From Trebouxia sp. TZW2008 (Eukaryota > Chlorophyta > Trebouxiophyceae > Trebouxiales > Trebouxiaceae): DNA of 64,000 bases. The position numbers were made by a program, and so were the translations under genes. Where the stretch lies: contig BDIU01000398.1 in assembly GCA_002118135.1 (NCBI GenBank), positions 1-64,000 of the forward strand, given 5' to 3'. Shown here piece by piece: positions 1 to 11,737 of the stretch; within the stretch, counting starts at the first letter, position 1, and every line of letters begins with the position of its first letter. A model generated the notes under the pieces. It was not told the origin of the DNA. It did not search any database and was given only the letters and a program-made list of their open reading frames with translations.

Positions 1-264
1 CAGACTTTCTACTAGAACTGACACTACTATCACAGCTTACTTGCTGCACTCACACTATCAGCACCCTCCTTGCATTCAAAGTCGGGTTACCTAATAGAAA
101 CACGTGGTATGCGTTCCAGTAAGGGTAGGCACCCGCCCCAACCCCCCCGGGGCTTACCAATTTGGATGTCAGCATGGAAGGTCAGTGCATGTTCGCCTCA
201 CTTCTTGTCGAGGTGCTTGCATCGAGCAATCAAGCACGTCTCGCATGTTGCTGCGTTGGCCGGC

Positions 265-2501
265 ATGAGTTTGCACTCTGCCAGCATGCACTTCTCCCGT
301 CACCGACAGGCAGTCACCTTCAACGCATCTGTGGTACATGGCAACCGAAAAGCACAGGTCCACGTTCGACTTCGGCATCGCTGCAGCGTACCCGTGCTTT
401 GTCGTGCCGGCGTTAGCGAACAGACAGGTTTGTCGGCCATCGTCATCGGAGCCGGCTTTTCAGGACTATCTGCCGCAGCGGGCCTCAGCAAGCACTTCGA
501 TCAAGTGGTAAGCTCTCATTTTCTTCAGTCCTGGCTGGCAACGAAAGCGCCTCGCCATGCTTATCGCAACATGCAATGAATGCACAGTGCAAGTCAATGC
601 AACAGATGGTCTTCTGCAGACCTTACTTGACAAAGACAAGCTCAGCACTGCGGAACCCGAACAAGATGAAGCCGACGCAGAGAAGTGGCGCGAGCGGTAT
701 GAGGTGCGTAGAGAGTGACGCTGATTACAAGCGCTCAGAAAGCGTACGCAGTGGTGCATCGGACAGTCATGAACCTGGTCTTGTTACCTGTACACCTGAT
801 CCTACAGCTTTGTCTGTGCAGGCTGAAACTAGGAGACGGCAGGGGGTATCCCAGTACAAACAGCCACATGTCATGCTGTCACGGGGATTGCAAGTCCTTG
901 AGAGCTTGTTTCCGGGCTACAAGCAGGAGCTGTCCAAGGCTGGTGCACTTGATGTGGACTGGCTGGATGACGTCGTTGTGGTGAGTGCTTTCCTGAAATG
1001 ATCATATTCAATGCCTTTCATGTCACTTGTAGGTCAATGCATTCATTCTGTGATGTCTTGAGCATCAAGGGCTTCAGAGCTGCAAAGCAGCCAATGTAGA
1101 CATTAGCATGCATGTAGCTCTTGCTGGCTTCAGACTACACGCCATATCAATCATGTTACAGACTGTGTCATATGACCGTAGCAAGTGACGTTGAGGGTGA
1201 TGCACACGCTATGTTATACTTTGTTTTGTACCTTGATGGTTCCAGACAACACCCCTCAGTTTTGCAGTAGCACAGCAGAAGCGGCATAGCAGAAGAGCAT
1301 TATTACTGCAGTCCCTCACCTCATTTGATGCTAAGCCAAATCTCTCAATTGAAGCGGCACATTTGAATCTCTGCAGCATGCTTGGGGCCAGAAATGGAGC
1401 CTTGTCAGCTCCACCATAATAGAGAAACCCAGATCCAGAGCCACATAGTATTCAATGTCAACTTTGCTAAGTCATCACTTGGCAGTGCAGCATGAGTGAG
1501 GGCAGAACTGAATGCACATCAGGCAATTCCATCTGCCCTGTATCTTTTGTTCCTTGAACGCAGCATGGTTGGGGCAATGATTGGGTGCCTGCAGCTTCTA
1601 GTCAAGGCCTGTACCACAAAACCCCTAACTGGAGCATGCCATGTAAGTTCTGTTGCTTCACTGCAGCATATTGTAGGCGAGAGACTGGCTGCCTTGTGAG
1701 CTACACCATGGCTGAGAGAGCTGAGCGGCCACATCAACAACAGGATGCACTGAGATTTCATCTGACATCTCTGCTTACTGCAGCATGATTGGGGCAATGA
1801 TTGGGTACTTTCAGCCCCTAGGCAGGGCATACACCACACAGCAGTCAACTTAACATGCCCTGTATCTTCTGTCGCTTCACTGCAGCACTTTGTGGGCAAG
1901 AGGCTGGCTGCCTTGTTAGCCACAGTCAGAGAGATTCACATGACCACATGGCAACCAGAATGCTTTGAATCTTCATCTGATGTTTTGCTTTTTTGCAGCA
2001 TGACTGGGGCAACGATTGGGTACCTTCAGCCCCTGGTCAAGGCCTTGGGTTGCTTCCTGGTTTGGCTGCCTCCCGCCACCTGTATGAAACTGTGCTGCGC
2101 AAGTTTGTGCTGGGCGTGAGCAACATCCATGTGCAAACAGGCGCGGCTGTCAACATGCTAGAGTATGATACTGATAAGCAGCGAGTCACAGGTGTGCTGT
2201 GCAACCTCACGTTTCAAAAATCTCATGGTCGCCTGCCTGCTTCATGCAAAGTGGCTGCATTCCTACGGTCTGCTTTCTGTGCAGCAGCAGATATAGTCTA
2301 TAGCTTGATCAGGCATGTAAAAATGTATCATCAGGTCTGTCGTGTGTTTTCCTGCAAGTGTTTTGGCATGGGTCAATTAGCATGTAGAGTGCTGTACAGG
2401 CCTACTGCCTGAAGTCCCTTGTGTCAGCTGTGGTTTTGGGCATTGGCCCCTTCACACCATTGTAACAATCAGCTGCAACTAAAAGTGATCCTCAGAGCGG
2501 G

Positions 2502-2534
<33 letters not shown>

Positions 2535-5500
2535 GGGGTTGGTCAGTTGTCGAGGGTGCTTAGCAAGTAAAGCAGCACATCGATTTGAACATGTGTTTCC
2601 AGGAATTGGCTGCTATCACATGCTCAAAGCAACATGTTGCATTGCTTGCTGAGCATATTCAATCACGTGTCTGTACTACAATAAACACCGTGTGCTGGGC
2701 ATGCTGTGCATCAGGTCATAAGAATGGTATCAGTTCCCTGACTGCAACCAAAATAAGGCCTGCATATGTGATGCAGTATGATGTTCCTGTCACTGGCAAG
2801 ACAGGACTTGGGCTACACACACCTAGCACTCATGCTTGAACATGTCAGCTGTCACTCTTAGCGTGATACGACCTCAGACTGGCACAACGTTCCTCGCTCA
2901 TGCCATATCCATGACCTGTCAAGAGGCCGTCGCAGAATCTTTGAGTTCTGTTTCATCACAAGTATATCCTGCTTCATGCCATGCAGGTGTGCAATTCAAG
3001 GATGGGCAGATCCTCAAAGCAGATTTGACCATTGATGCGTCTGGAAAGCATTCCCATGTCAGCAAGTGGCTTGAGCAGATTGGACACGAAGCCCCACCCA
3101 CCATGTCTGTTGAGTCAGGCTTGCAGTACACATACCGCATGTTTCAGATGCCAGACGACACAGACAGGCATTGGACAATTGCTGTCTGTATAGACCACCC
3201 AGAGTATACCAGGACTGCTGTCATGTGTCCCATCGAAACCAACAAGTGGCAGGTGAGGATGATGCTGCTGCCACTGTGCCTAACTATGTGTAGATAGCAA
3301 GTGAATGTGTTCCTTCAAAAGCACCAGCGGCAGGCATGGATTCCCCTGCGAACACTGTTTCCGAGTGTGTACAGACCGCAACTGCATGTGATGCTTTGCT
3401 TAAAGGCTCTGACAAGTCGGAACTGCTGAGACGGTCAATATGTCAAGACAATGACCAGTGCTAATGAAATTTGCAGTTCACTAGGGCCAACTTTTTCAGG
3501 ATGTCATCTTTTGACAGGTGATAAGAGTCATCTGCAAATTGAGCAACTGGGCAGTTGCACGCCCGTCCATTACTATTACTACCATTACTAACACCGTACC
3601 TGTTGACGCATCTTGATTTTGCTGCAGCACAACTTGTCAGGCTCTTGAGATTACCACTGTTCAGTCGATGAGGAAGAAATTCCAAACTCCTCATGCGATT
3701 GCAGCTGTGCATGTCGCTACATTTTCTGTGTTTGCTGCAGATCAATTTGGCAGGCTATCCAGGCTTCCGCTGCCAATTGGGCAGAGCAATTCTCCTGCAA
3801 GTTGCCCGCAACTGCACACTCTCAAGCTTGTCAAGTATTTACATTTGCATGGATGCATCCCTTGTGGTTGCTGCAGCTCAACTTGGCAGGCTACCCAGGC
3901 TACGAGTGCCCATTAGATGAAGAAGGTTTCCTGGAGTTTGCACGCCAAATGCCAACTCCTGCTGTGTACAACGCAATCTCCAAAGCCAAGCCAGTGTCAT
4001 CAATTTCAGCCTACAAGAACACTGGCAACTTCAGAAGGCTGTTTGAGAAAGCCCCGCCGCCAAATGGCTTCTGTGCTGTTGGAGACGCTGCGTGTCACTT
4101 CAACCCAATCAACGTAGGCACTTCAGTTTCTCTCTTCTTGCTTGTCAAAAGCTTCTTTGCTGTTGGACACGCTGCGTATGACTGCTCTCAGTCAATGTAA
4201 GTGCTTCAGTCCCTTCCTTGGCGTGGGCAAAATCCACCAAAGAGGCAACTTCATGAGGCTGTTTGAGCAGGCACCATTGCCACACGGCTTTTGTGCTGTC
4301 AGAGATGCTGCATGTTACTTCAACCCGATCAACGTAAACATGCAAGTCTCTCCCTTTGTGTGAGCAAACAACACCAGACAGGCAATCTCAGGAGGCTGTT
4401 TGAGGAAGCCCCACCACCCGATGGCTTCTGTGCTGTTGGCAATGCTGCGTGCTACTTCAACCCAAACAATGTGACTATGTCAATATCTTGCTTTGTTGAA
4501 ACAACACACAAAGGGGCAGTCTCAAAATGCTACTCAAGAAAGCCCTGCCGCCTTCCCTTGAATAGCAAACTGCTGCAGTTTACTGTCAGCAGTAAACAGC
4601 TTTTTGGGGTTGATTTTGCAGCACCAGCATGTTGCTCAAGATCCCAAACTCACCCAAGATCCCACAACAACAAAACACGATCACAGACCAAAACAAGAAA
4701 AGCAGACCAGAATACAAAACCGGAAACAGGAACACAAAAAGACTCGTATTTAGCTGGTGCAGGGACAGGGCATGACCGTTGGAGTGATGGGCAGTGAGCT
4801 GCTTGCCCAGTGTGTTGGGCAGCACCTGAAAGGCAAAGCCAACAGCGAAAGGCAGGATCAGTTGGCAGCCTTGGATGGTCTGCCAAACAACTTCCACAAG
4901 AAGCTGGGAAAGCTTGTTGATCATCCCTGGACAATTTCTGTTGGGCCTGATGTACAGTAAGTACATCACTCAATCTTTCGTTGCGATTCTTTGCAGCTTG
5001 TGTAGTGTGTGTTGTTGAGATGTTGAGTTGCAGCATTCCTGCATGAGCTTGGCCCGATGCAGAGTGGGTAGTCAACTCCACACTGTATTGCAACCACTGT
5101 TGGCAGCTTGTGCATTGATATCCTTGTGGGCAGCTTGTGCCCCGGACTATCCCTCAATGCTATCTGTTGGGCCTGACGCACAGTATGTCACTCACGCTGT
5201 GTCCTGCTGCGACCCTTTGCAGCTCATGAGTAGGTCAAACACTGGGTCGACCTTTGTTCACGGCTGCTGAAGTGCTGTGCACCATGTGTCATGCAGTGCA
5301 TATGTAGTCCAGGGTTGCTTTTGCTGCTTTCGCATGGAGCACGTAGCCTTTGCATGTATGCACTGGCTGCAAGACTACGCACACAGCTATAGTGTCCAAC
5401 GCAAAATGTCATGACACAGTGTGACGGTCTTATGCGTGAAATCAGATGTCAACTGAGTTTACTGACATGCAGGGGACCGATTGAGCATGTTTTGGCACTT

Positions 5501-5849
5501 TCTTACTAATCTTTAACGTGGTTTACATCTATGCAGGAAAACAACTTCAGTAGTCAAGATGCCTAAGCAAGGCACTAGCCCTTTATCAGGTCTTCTCGCC
5601 AAATACTTTGTAGCGCTACAGCAGATTTGTTACAATGACTCACATCTATTTCTGGAAATGGCCAAGGTGCAGCACATGCTCCAACCACCTACAGCACTGT
5701 TTGCGCCAGATATTATTGGAAAGGTACTGCTGTCTGTCATGAGGAACAAGTTCAAGCTTGAATCAAAACAGGGAAATGCACACGGCAGCACAGCAGGGCA
5801 GGGTCCAGCTGCTGCAGCAGCAGCAAGCTATGGGAGCCAATCTGAATAA
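265..5849 (+). CDS. FAD-dependent monooxygenase-like oxidoreductase, probably plastid-targeted
   Basis: I rebuilt eight exons: 265-507, 620-703, 822-980, 1999-2191, 2987-3252, 3877-4113, 4763-4956 and 5537-5849. All have GT/AG borders and consistent phase, giving 562 residues. The ATG at 265 leaves about 50 Ser/Arg/His-rich residues that look like a transit peptide. Residues from about 55 form a Rossmann fold with GAGFSGLSAAAGL and a second strand ending LLDKDKL, the FAD-binding pattern. Near residue 395 comes GDAACHFNPIN, which joins over the exon 6/7 border to GQGMTV. This GD-(x4)-NP-x-x-GQG signature closes the FAD site in p-hydroxybenzoate-hydroxylase-like enzymes. The helical C-terminus has the family-like PPTALFAPDI motif. 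The substrate cannot be read from the sequence. Introns 3, 5, 6 and 7 carry duplicated pieces of adjoining exons, listed separately. Family assignment is confident; the exact reaction is unknown. Confidence 0.85.
1497..1998 (+). repeat. Intronic tandem copies of the exon 4 acceptor junction
   Basis: The real exon 4 begins at 1999 (cag, then CATGACTGGGGCAACGATTGG). Related copies begin at about 1560 and 1781, each again preceded by a CAG acceptor. Spacings are about 221 and 215 bp, and the upstream intron sequence is repeated too (compare 1646-1780 with 1863-1990). The copies have lost the reading frame downstream. They look like decayed tandem duplications spanning intron end and exon start. 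Confidence 0.8.
2503..2532 (+). repeat. Run of 30 G residues
   Basis: An uninterrupted G tract lies in intron 4 of the oxidoreductase gene and is followed by TTGGGGTTGG. It could form a G-quadruplex in the coding-strand RNA. Its exact length is unreliable because long homopolymers are hard to sequence. Confidence 0.9.
3621..3790 (+). repeat. Two decayed copies of the exon 6 acceptor junction
   Basis: Exon 6 starts at 3877 after GCTGCAG and encodes LNLAGYPGYECPL. A closely related copy starts at 3741, again after GCTGCAG, and reads INLAGYPGFRCQL before losing frame. A poorer third copy starts at about 3628. Periods are about 113 and 136 bp. Confidence 0.8.
4114..4475 (+). repeat. Three ghost copies of the exon 6 donor junction
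   Basis: Exon 6 ends at 4113 with GDAACHFNPIN then GT. Copies follow at about 4150-4200 (short, badly decayed), 4241-4335 (reads RDAACYFNPIN then GT) and 4381-4473 (reads GNAACYFNPNN then GT). Only the first copy keeps the conserved GDA of the FAD-binding motif. The later ones changed Gly or Asp, as expected for relics without selection. Confidence 0.85.
5125..5190 (+). repeat. Copy of the exon 7 donor junction
   Basis: The end of exon 7 (WTISVGPDVQ, then gtaagt at 4957) is echoed about 5145-5186 as MLSVGPDAQ followed by gtatgt. Similarity continues into the intron (ACTCA, then CTTTGCAGCT in both). Confidence 0.75.
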
Positions 5850-6974
5850 AGATTCTGGAGCATAATTTGATTAAAATGATCAGCATGAGATTCCACCGGT
5901 TTTCCCCATTTTGAGTGTATTGCAAGGCACCTGTCAAGAGCTGTGCACTCAGGCATTTCTGGTCAGACACTATACCTGAGACTGTTCAAGGTTGGTTATC
6001 ATCAAAATCACACTCAAGATCTGGCTTGAAGGCCACACTTTGTCACAGCAGGCCTTGCTGCTGATTCTGTTTTGAGGCAAGTTATTCTTTCAAGACTGCT
6101 TTTGATTTGAGTACGTTGTAGTGTGCGTTTTCCGGATTGAGCAGATGAACAAAGCTTCAAACATGGCTTCAAACATGAAGCAGATGATGCTGTACATGTA
6201 GCTTGAGGTCAAATTGTCCAGGCCTCAAACTACAGTATCTCAACAGGCATGCGATTGTGCTGTTTTGAGGCTGTTTTGGTAGGTAATGCAGATTACTCTC
6301 TGGTAGAATGATTTGAAGCAGCCAACTGTGCCACTTGTACATGCAGCATGCACCATCAAGCACAATGTCATCATGTGGCGTTCATTTTGTTGGACTGCAT
6401 CATGATGAGAATATAATTGAACAGGGGCATTCTTTGTATTGTATGCACAGCGCATTCTACGAACTGATGCTGGAACTCATGCAGCTCATCACATTACTCG
6501 CTCAGAAGCTACGAGGTCGATGTCCATTGTCTCGATTTGAAAAAGGTCAATGCCAGCATCAGCACAACAACACAATCGCCCGTTGTCTTGATGTGCGGGA
6601 CAATGTCAGACTGTACAGTCGAGCTGTCATATGCCACCATACACCGTGTCGAGGCAGGCTCATACACTCAGCCTGTAGCTGCTGAAGCTCTGGCCCCATC
6701 TGCATATATCAAAGCAGAGCTTTTAGCTGCTTGACTTCTATTTTCAATAATCATGACCAGCCATGTAGATAGGCACTATACAGTTTACAGCAAGGCACTG
6801 TGGCAAAATAGAGCACACAGTAAAGGAGCATCTGCAAGAGCTGTGCGCAGCATGCAAAAGCTCAGGCATGCAAGCCATGAGCAGCTGCATATCAGTGTTG
6901 TGGGCGGACACCAAACAGCAAGCAGACCATGCACTTCTCAGGGGATCACCTTCTCAATCAGTGCAAAGCTCAGC
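5850..6974. other. 3' flank without recognisable gene
   Basis: This is the sequence downstream of the oxidoreductase stop. I see no reading frame with coding character and no clear TGTAA poly(A) signal. Small direct repeats occur (for example TTCAAACATG near 6157-6178). Confidence 0.5.
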
Positions 6975-7830
6975 ATGAGCTGAAGCAATCAGGACATTCA
7001 GATGACAGCTGAGCTTGCTTCAACTGAGCAAGGCAAGTTGTGTGAAAGCAGTGACCATAGGCTGCAGTGATACACTCCTTTTGGTCTTTTCAGCGAACAG
7101 TTTAGCATAGGCTGAAGATAGGACATTCATATGACAGCTGAGCTTGCTCGACCTGGTTCTGGCAGACTGTGTCACAGCAGTGACTGCAGGTTGCAGTGAT
7201 ACACGCCTTTTCGCACCTTGAGTGTACAGCTCAGCACGGGCTGAAGCACATAGGACAGTCAGACGACAGCTGAGGTTTCTTCCCTAAGCTAGGCAAGATG
7301 CATGAAAGCAGTCACCGCAAGCTGCAGTCTTATTTTCTCTTCTGCACCTTGAGTAAACAGCTTAGCATGGGCTGCAGCGCATAGGATAATCAGTTGATAG
7401 CTGAGCCTGCTTCCGCTGAGCAAGGCAACTTGCGTGAAGGCATGACTGCAAGCTGCAGTGATACGCTTGTTGCGCACCTTGATTGAACAGCTCATGATCA
7501 GCATGGGCTGAAGCACATAGCACCATCAGTTGACAGCTGAGTCTGCTTCCACTGAGCTGCACATAGTGCACAAAAGCAATGACTGCAAGCTGCAATGACA
7601 TGCTTTTCTTTGCACCTCAGTGCAAGGCTCAGCATGGGCATATGAGCAGACACCAAAGCCAACAAAGATTGCTTTTCAAAGGGCAGCACCTTCAGTGTAA
7701 GGCTCAGCATGCCCAGCATGGGCTGAAGCACATAGGTCAATCAGATGACAGCTGAGCCTGCTTCCACTGAGCTAAGCAGGTTGTATGGAAGCAATGGCCA
7801 CAAGCCGCAGTGATGCGCTCTTTCTGGCGC
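6975..7830 (+). repeat. Intergenic minisatellite, six diverged units of about 115-220 bp
   Basis: Units start near 6979, 7112, 7230, 7372, 7506 and 7724 with variants of GCTGAAGCACATAGGACA. They share GACAGCTGAGCCTGCTTCC, an AAAGCAGTGACTGCAAGCTGC-like core and a CTTTT-GCACCTTGAGTG-like end. Unit lengths vary because of internal indels. No coding capacity or transposon hallmark is apparent. Confidence 0.75.
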
Positions 7831-8290
7831 AGAGGTACTTGGTGGCACACAGAGCAGAAGTCAACCCCAGTGCCGCTCTTCCACCTTGGTGATTCTCGTG
7901 CAGACAGGACAAGCATTTGCCACTCTGCTTTGCTGCCTTGCTCCTGCCAGCAAACAAATGCACTTCAGTTCCACGAATTGCAAGCAATGCTGATGGCAAT
8001 CAGATTGCTAGAGATGCAGTTGGGACAAGCATCTGCCACTCCACTTGGCTGCTGGCGCCACAAATTATATGCTTCATGTTTGCAAAGCAGCATCATGAAA
8101 GTAGAGTTGGCAAGCCAAAATGACAATGAAAGGTACATGATGACAGCTGCAAACATTGACACTCTGGCGCACTCACGTCAAGTGCTGATGATCATGCTGA
8201 CAGGGATGAGTAGTGCTTCACAGCGTTGTGTAGGTTTCAGGCGCAGGTCTCAACCTGAAAACAATGCTGCTATTGGGCTTATGACACGCT

Positions 8291-9270
8291 CTACGATGAC
8301 AGTCGCAAACATGATGTGATGCTCACTGACATTGAACCAATGCTCATCTTGACTAATGCTGATGTTGACTTATTTGGTACATCCTCAAATGGGCGTGAAG
8401 CGCAAGCCCCAACCTGAAAGCGATGGTACTGACGGTCTACGCCCTGCCAGTCCCCAAAAACATCTTGAACTAGTCCATTCTCATCAAGCTTGCAACCGTC
8501 ATAGATCCATTGGCATTCGCTGAAGGCGCATGTCATGGGGTGGATGTGTTGCTTGCACATGGGACAACCAGCAGGGTCTTCTAGCAGGCTCCAAGATGCC
8601 ATGCCTATTCTGGCAATGACCATCTGCTGATACGCTTCGCAACTACTGTTGGTGCAAACACCCTCCACATTAAGCCCTGACGTGGCCATACGCCATTCAG
8701 GCGCTGTTGCAGAGAATCTGATGACTTCCAGATTGCTGCTATCTGACACATCAACAAAAGACGGCCCAGCACCCATCTGGGGCCGAAAGCAGTCGATGGT
8801 GTCGTTTGGCGCAAACTCAATTTCAGCAAATATGAAGAAAGGGTTCAGACGTAGGCCATCAAAGAACAGCTTCTGATCTGCGATTTCAATGCCACGCCGT
8901 GCTTCAATGACCTTTTCCAGGGCACCAATGCGTGTGTGTGGCCTGGCGATCACAGTCATTGTATCCTCTTGTTCGTGCTTGTAGTTATAAAAGCATATGT
9001 GCACCACAATGGGTACTTTGGGGGCTCCTTGTATGTGGCAGAAAACCGCATGACTGCTGCTGAGGCAGGGGCATGCTGGAGCAGCTGTGCGTCTTCATTG
9101 ACAGGAACATTTCTGTAGGTTAGCGCTACAGGCTTTCCAATGTGGGATACAATCCGTGCCCTAAACACTCTCAGGCTGTCTGAATCTTCAGCATAAAATG
9201 TCTTTATGCCGGTGTAGTGATCTGGGGAATCCTGCTTGATCATGCTAACGCTCACGACGAGCTTGCCCAT
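8291..9270 (-). CDS. Tandem ubiquitin-like domain protein with Cys-rich zinc module, apparent frameshift
   Basis: Reading starts at the ATG at 9270 (MGKLVVSVSMIKQD) and gives about 80 residues of beta-grasp character ending SATYKEPPK. Translation must then change frame at a run of five G on the + strand (9020-9024) to continue as VPIVVHICFYNY. One extra base in this run would restore a single frame of about 325 residues. The second part has a ubiquitin-like stretch (TMTVIARPHTRIGALEKVI ... LFFDGLRLN) and a Cys module with C-x4-C (CTNSSC), CPMC and a TCAFSEC segment, plus WIYDGCK and YHRFQ. Similar ubiquitin-like/Cys modules are known in uncharacterised eukaryotic proteins. No introns are needed. 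The frameshift may be a sequencing error or a real lesion. The function is unknown; a ubiquitin-pathway role is inference. Confidence 0.65.
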
Positions 9271-10259
9271 GCTGCTTTGCCTTCCTGCAAGCAAGCAAGC
9301 AATTTGCTGTGACCGACAGTTTGACTTTCAGCAGCTTGCTGCAGCAACTATTGCTGCCATTCGCTGCAACTAGATCGTCAACGAAGTACAGAACGCGATA
9401 CGTGTTAGAACAGCGCTTATGGCAGCGATGCAGCACCGTTGCAGCGGCAACGCTCAGCGGCTGAGCAAAGTCAGACCTCCTTGGATCAAGAGTGATCGCA
9501 GCTCGAGCCTGTTGACTTACAGGAATAACAGGCAGTGAAGGAGCTCAAGGGACACGAATTGCAACAGCTGATCGTCGGCCGGGTCTTCAAAGTACTAAGG
9601 CACGAAGGTTGTGGGCAAGAGGTTTGCAAAGCAGCAACAGCAAGAGAGACATGAGAGAGAGAATAATTTTACATGCTTTAGCCAGCCAACAAGGCTGATC
9701 ACATGTGCCACACTGTGGCAATGACTATATGTCCATGAACTTCAGGCAGTCTATGACAATTCAAGCTGTGCAAGTGCGTGCAAATGCTCAAGCTTTGATG
9801 ACAAATTCAAACAAAGAGTGCATGCGCGTTATCTGAGAGCTACTCAGGAGCTCATGCAGCTATACATTCGAGACATACAGGCACATGTCGTATGCATGCT
9901 ACCTTGACAGTATGCAGCACATGTATAACAAAACCACACAGGAACCACCGTCAGATTATGCAGTCACGTCAAGCACTTTTTTGTCTCACGAAACAGCACT
10001 GTCAATCTTGTCAGTGCAGTTCATACATGCGCATCACTCCAGCCGGCGATTGGTAGCGCTGTCAATTCATTTATATTAATGGCAGAAGTTGAGGAAGCTA
10101 TAGTTCTGCAGCACAAGCAGTGATGCCCACTCAGGAAGGACAGTGGAAGCTTTCATGAAGTTGCTGCTATCAACATAGCAGCTGTCAGCAAAGATGCTTT
10201 CTACACTACGTATCAGAGTTGCTGGATGAGCTCCACAGCCGTGGTGTAAATCGCTTTGA
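9271..10259. other. Intergenic region, no gene seen
   Basis: This lies upstream of the ubiquitin-like gene and downstream of the dehydrogenase. It has a purine-rich GAGAGA patch near 9645-9662 and otherwise no coding signal. Confidence 0.5.
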
Positions 10260-11737
10260 CTACCACGGCATGTCTGTGCCGTCATGCAGCATGTATTTGC
10301 CATTGTCTTTCTTGGTCAGACACAATGTCAATGTCATCATCTCTCCAACAGCTTCTTGTGGCGACCTTGTTGGATTCCGCATGCCATCTGTATGCTGCTT
10401 GACGCCTTGTCCCATTTGCGTGTTCACAAAGCCAGGGTGCAAGCTGACTATTGTGAAGCCTTCGTCTTTCAGGTCATTTGCCAAGATTGCAGTCTCTGCA
10501 CGTGCACACAACATTTGCAAACTTGTATTGTTCATTGCACAGCATGTGCCTGTTGTGAGTCACAGTGGGCATCTCCTGTCAACGCTGTGCACAACTGCTG
10601 CTGCTTGATTGCAGATCCTGCCTGTATCACAATGTTTGCAGCACCCCTTATTGACGGTATCCAACAATGTACACACTGATGACGGCAAAGTAAATTCCTT
10701 TCTGGGGAAGCACAGACACAGTGTTGGACATGCTGAATTCTGATTCATGAAAGCAATGTGCGCGACAGCACTGTCAGGAGCATTGCTGTGTCCAATCATG
10801 CACTGCATGCGTTGCCAAATGGCTTACCCATGTTCACTGCACATTTAGAGGCTTTGTAGCTGAGCCCCATGCCAGCATCCATGCCATCTTTCGCATGTAT
10901 CATGGAGTACATCAATGTCAGGCAAGCTGCATCTGAGCTGATGTTCACAATAGTCTTTTTGTTGCCCCGTTTCAGCATTGGCAGGAAGGCTTTGGTCACT
11001 GCAAATGTACCCACTACATTGATCATCAAGACTTGCTGCAGATCATCAATGTCCCTGCACACAGGTTGAAATGTTTCAGCTGCATTCACAATGCCACAAC
11101 AATGCATGGCAGCAGATAGAACAAACACATTTGCAAGACTGCATGTTGAATGCAGCATCAACGCATGGCAGCAGATGTGGCAATCACTTGTGCAAGGTGA
11201 GTGTGCCTGTGCCTGACTAAGAACTTACTGGTCTTGTGCTCTGGAATACTGCCCTAGAACGCCTGCATTGTTGATCAGGTAGTCCACTCCGTCAACATGG
11301 GCTGCTTGAACTTTCTCTATTGCTGCCTGAATAGCACACTAAGTATTGGCACGGGGATGCAGCCATGCAGGCAACTATCTGGGTCGTCCATGACCCTACA
11401 GCAGGACAGTGCTGCTGTTGACTAACCTTGACACTCGTTTTGTCGAGCAACTCCATCTCGACGATCATGACCCGGCCCTGATACTTTTGACTCAAAGCCT
11501 TGAGATCATCAGCGTTCTCGCCAGGCCTTGCACCAGCCACGACTTTCGTGTTTGGCAGCGCCAAGATCTGCAGCAGACTTGACAACGTGACGAATCGATC
11601 ATCTAGGAGCTCGGTTATGGGTTTCTCGCTTGGCACGTGAAAGGGGCCGAGCGCAAAGGGCTGACCTGCGTGCAAAACTCCAGGCCCATGCCTCTAGTGG
11701 CGCCTGTGACGGCCCAGACTGTGCTCACAGCTACCAT
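10260..11737 (-). CDS. Short-chain dehydrogenase/reductase (SDR, C-factor-like)
   Basis: Five exons, in transcription order: 11737-11666, 11567-11427, 11326-11229, 11054-10828 and 10495-10260. Phases are 0,0,2,1 and the product is 257 residues, the usual classical-SDR length. The ATG at 11737 immediately precedes the first beta strand. Diagnostic motifs are the TGATRGMG nucleotide-binding loop (residues about 11-18), LINNAGVLG (NNAG), VNISS before the catalytic Ser region, and SYKASK with the YxxxK catalytic pair. LHPGFVNTQMG follows, as in C-signal/sniffer-type SDRs. The N-terminal loop favours NAD(P)H but the substrate cannot be told. The first exon upstream of the ATG is open in frame but has no other ATG. 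Confidence 0.88.

Noticed and set aside
1..264. Longer N-terminus of the oxidoreductase from position 70
   Set aside because: The frame is open from 70, but the codon there is TTG; the first in-frame ATG suitable as a start is at 265.
2503..2532. Telomere-like or regulatory G tract
   Set aside because: It is a single homopolymer in an intron; length uncertainty and lack of repetition leave only a possible G-quadruplex.
11055..11084. Earlier acceptor for exon 4 of the dehydrogenase (AAETFQPV reading)
   Set aside because: Joining at that acceptor gives an immediate stop after exon 3; the acceptor before GGACATTG keeps the frame.
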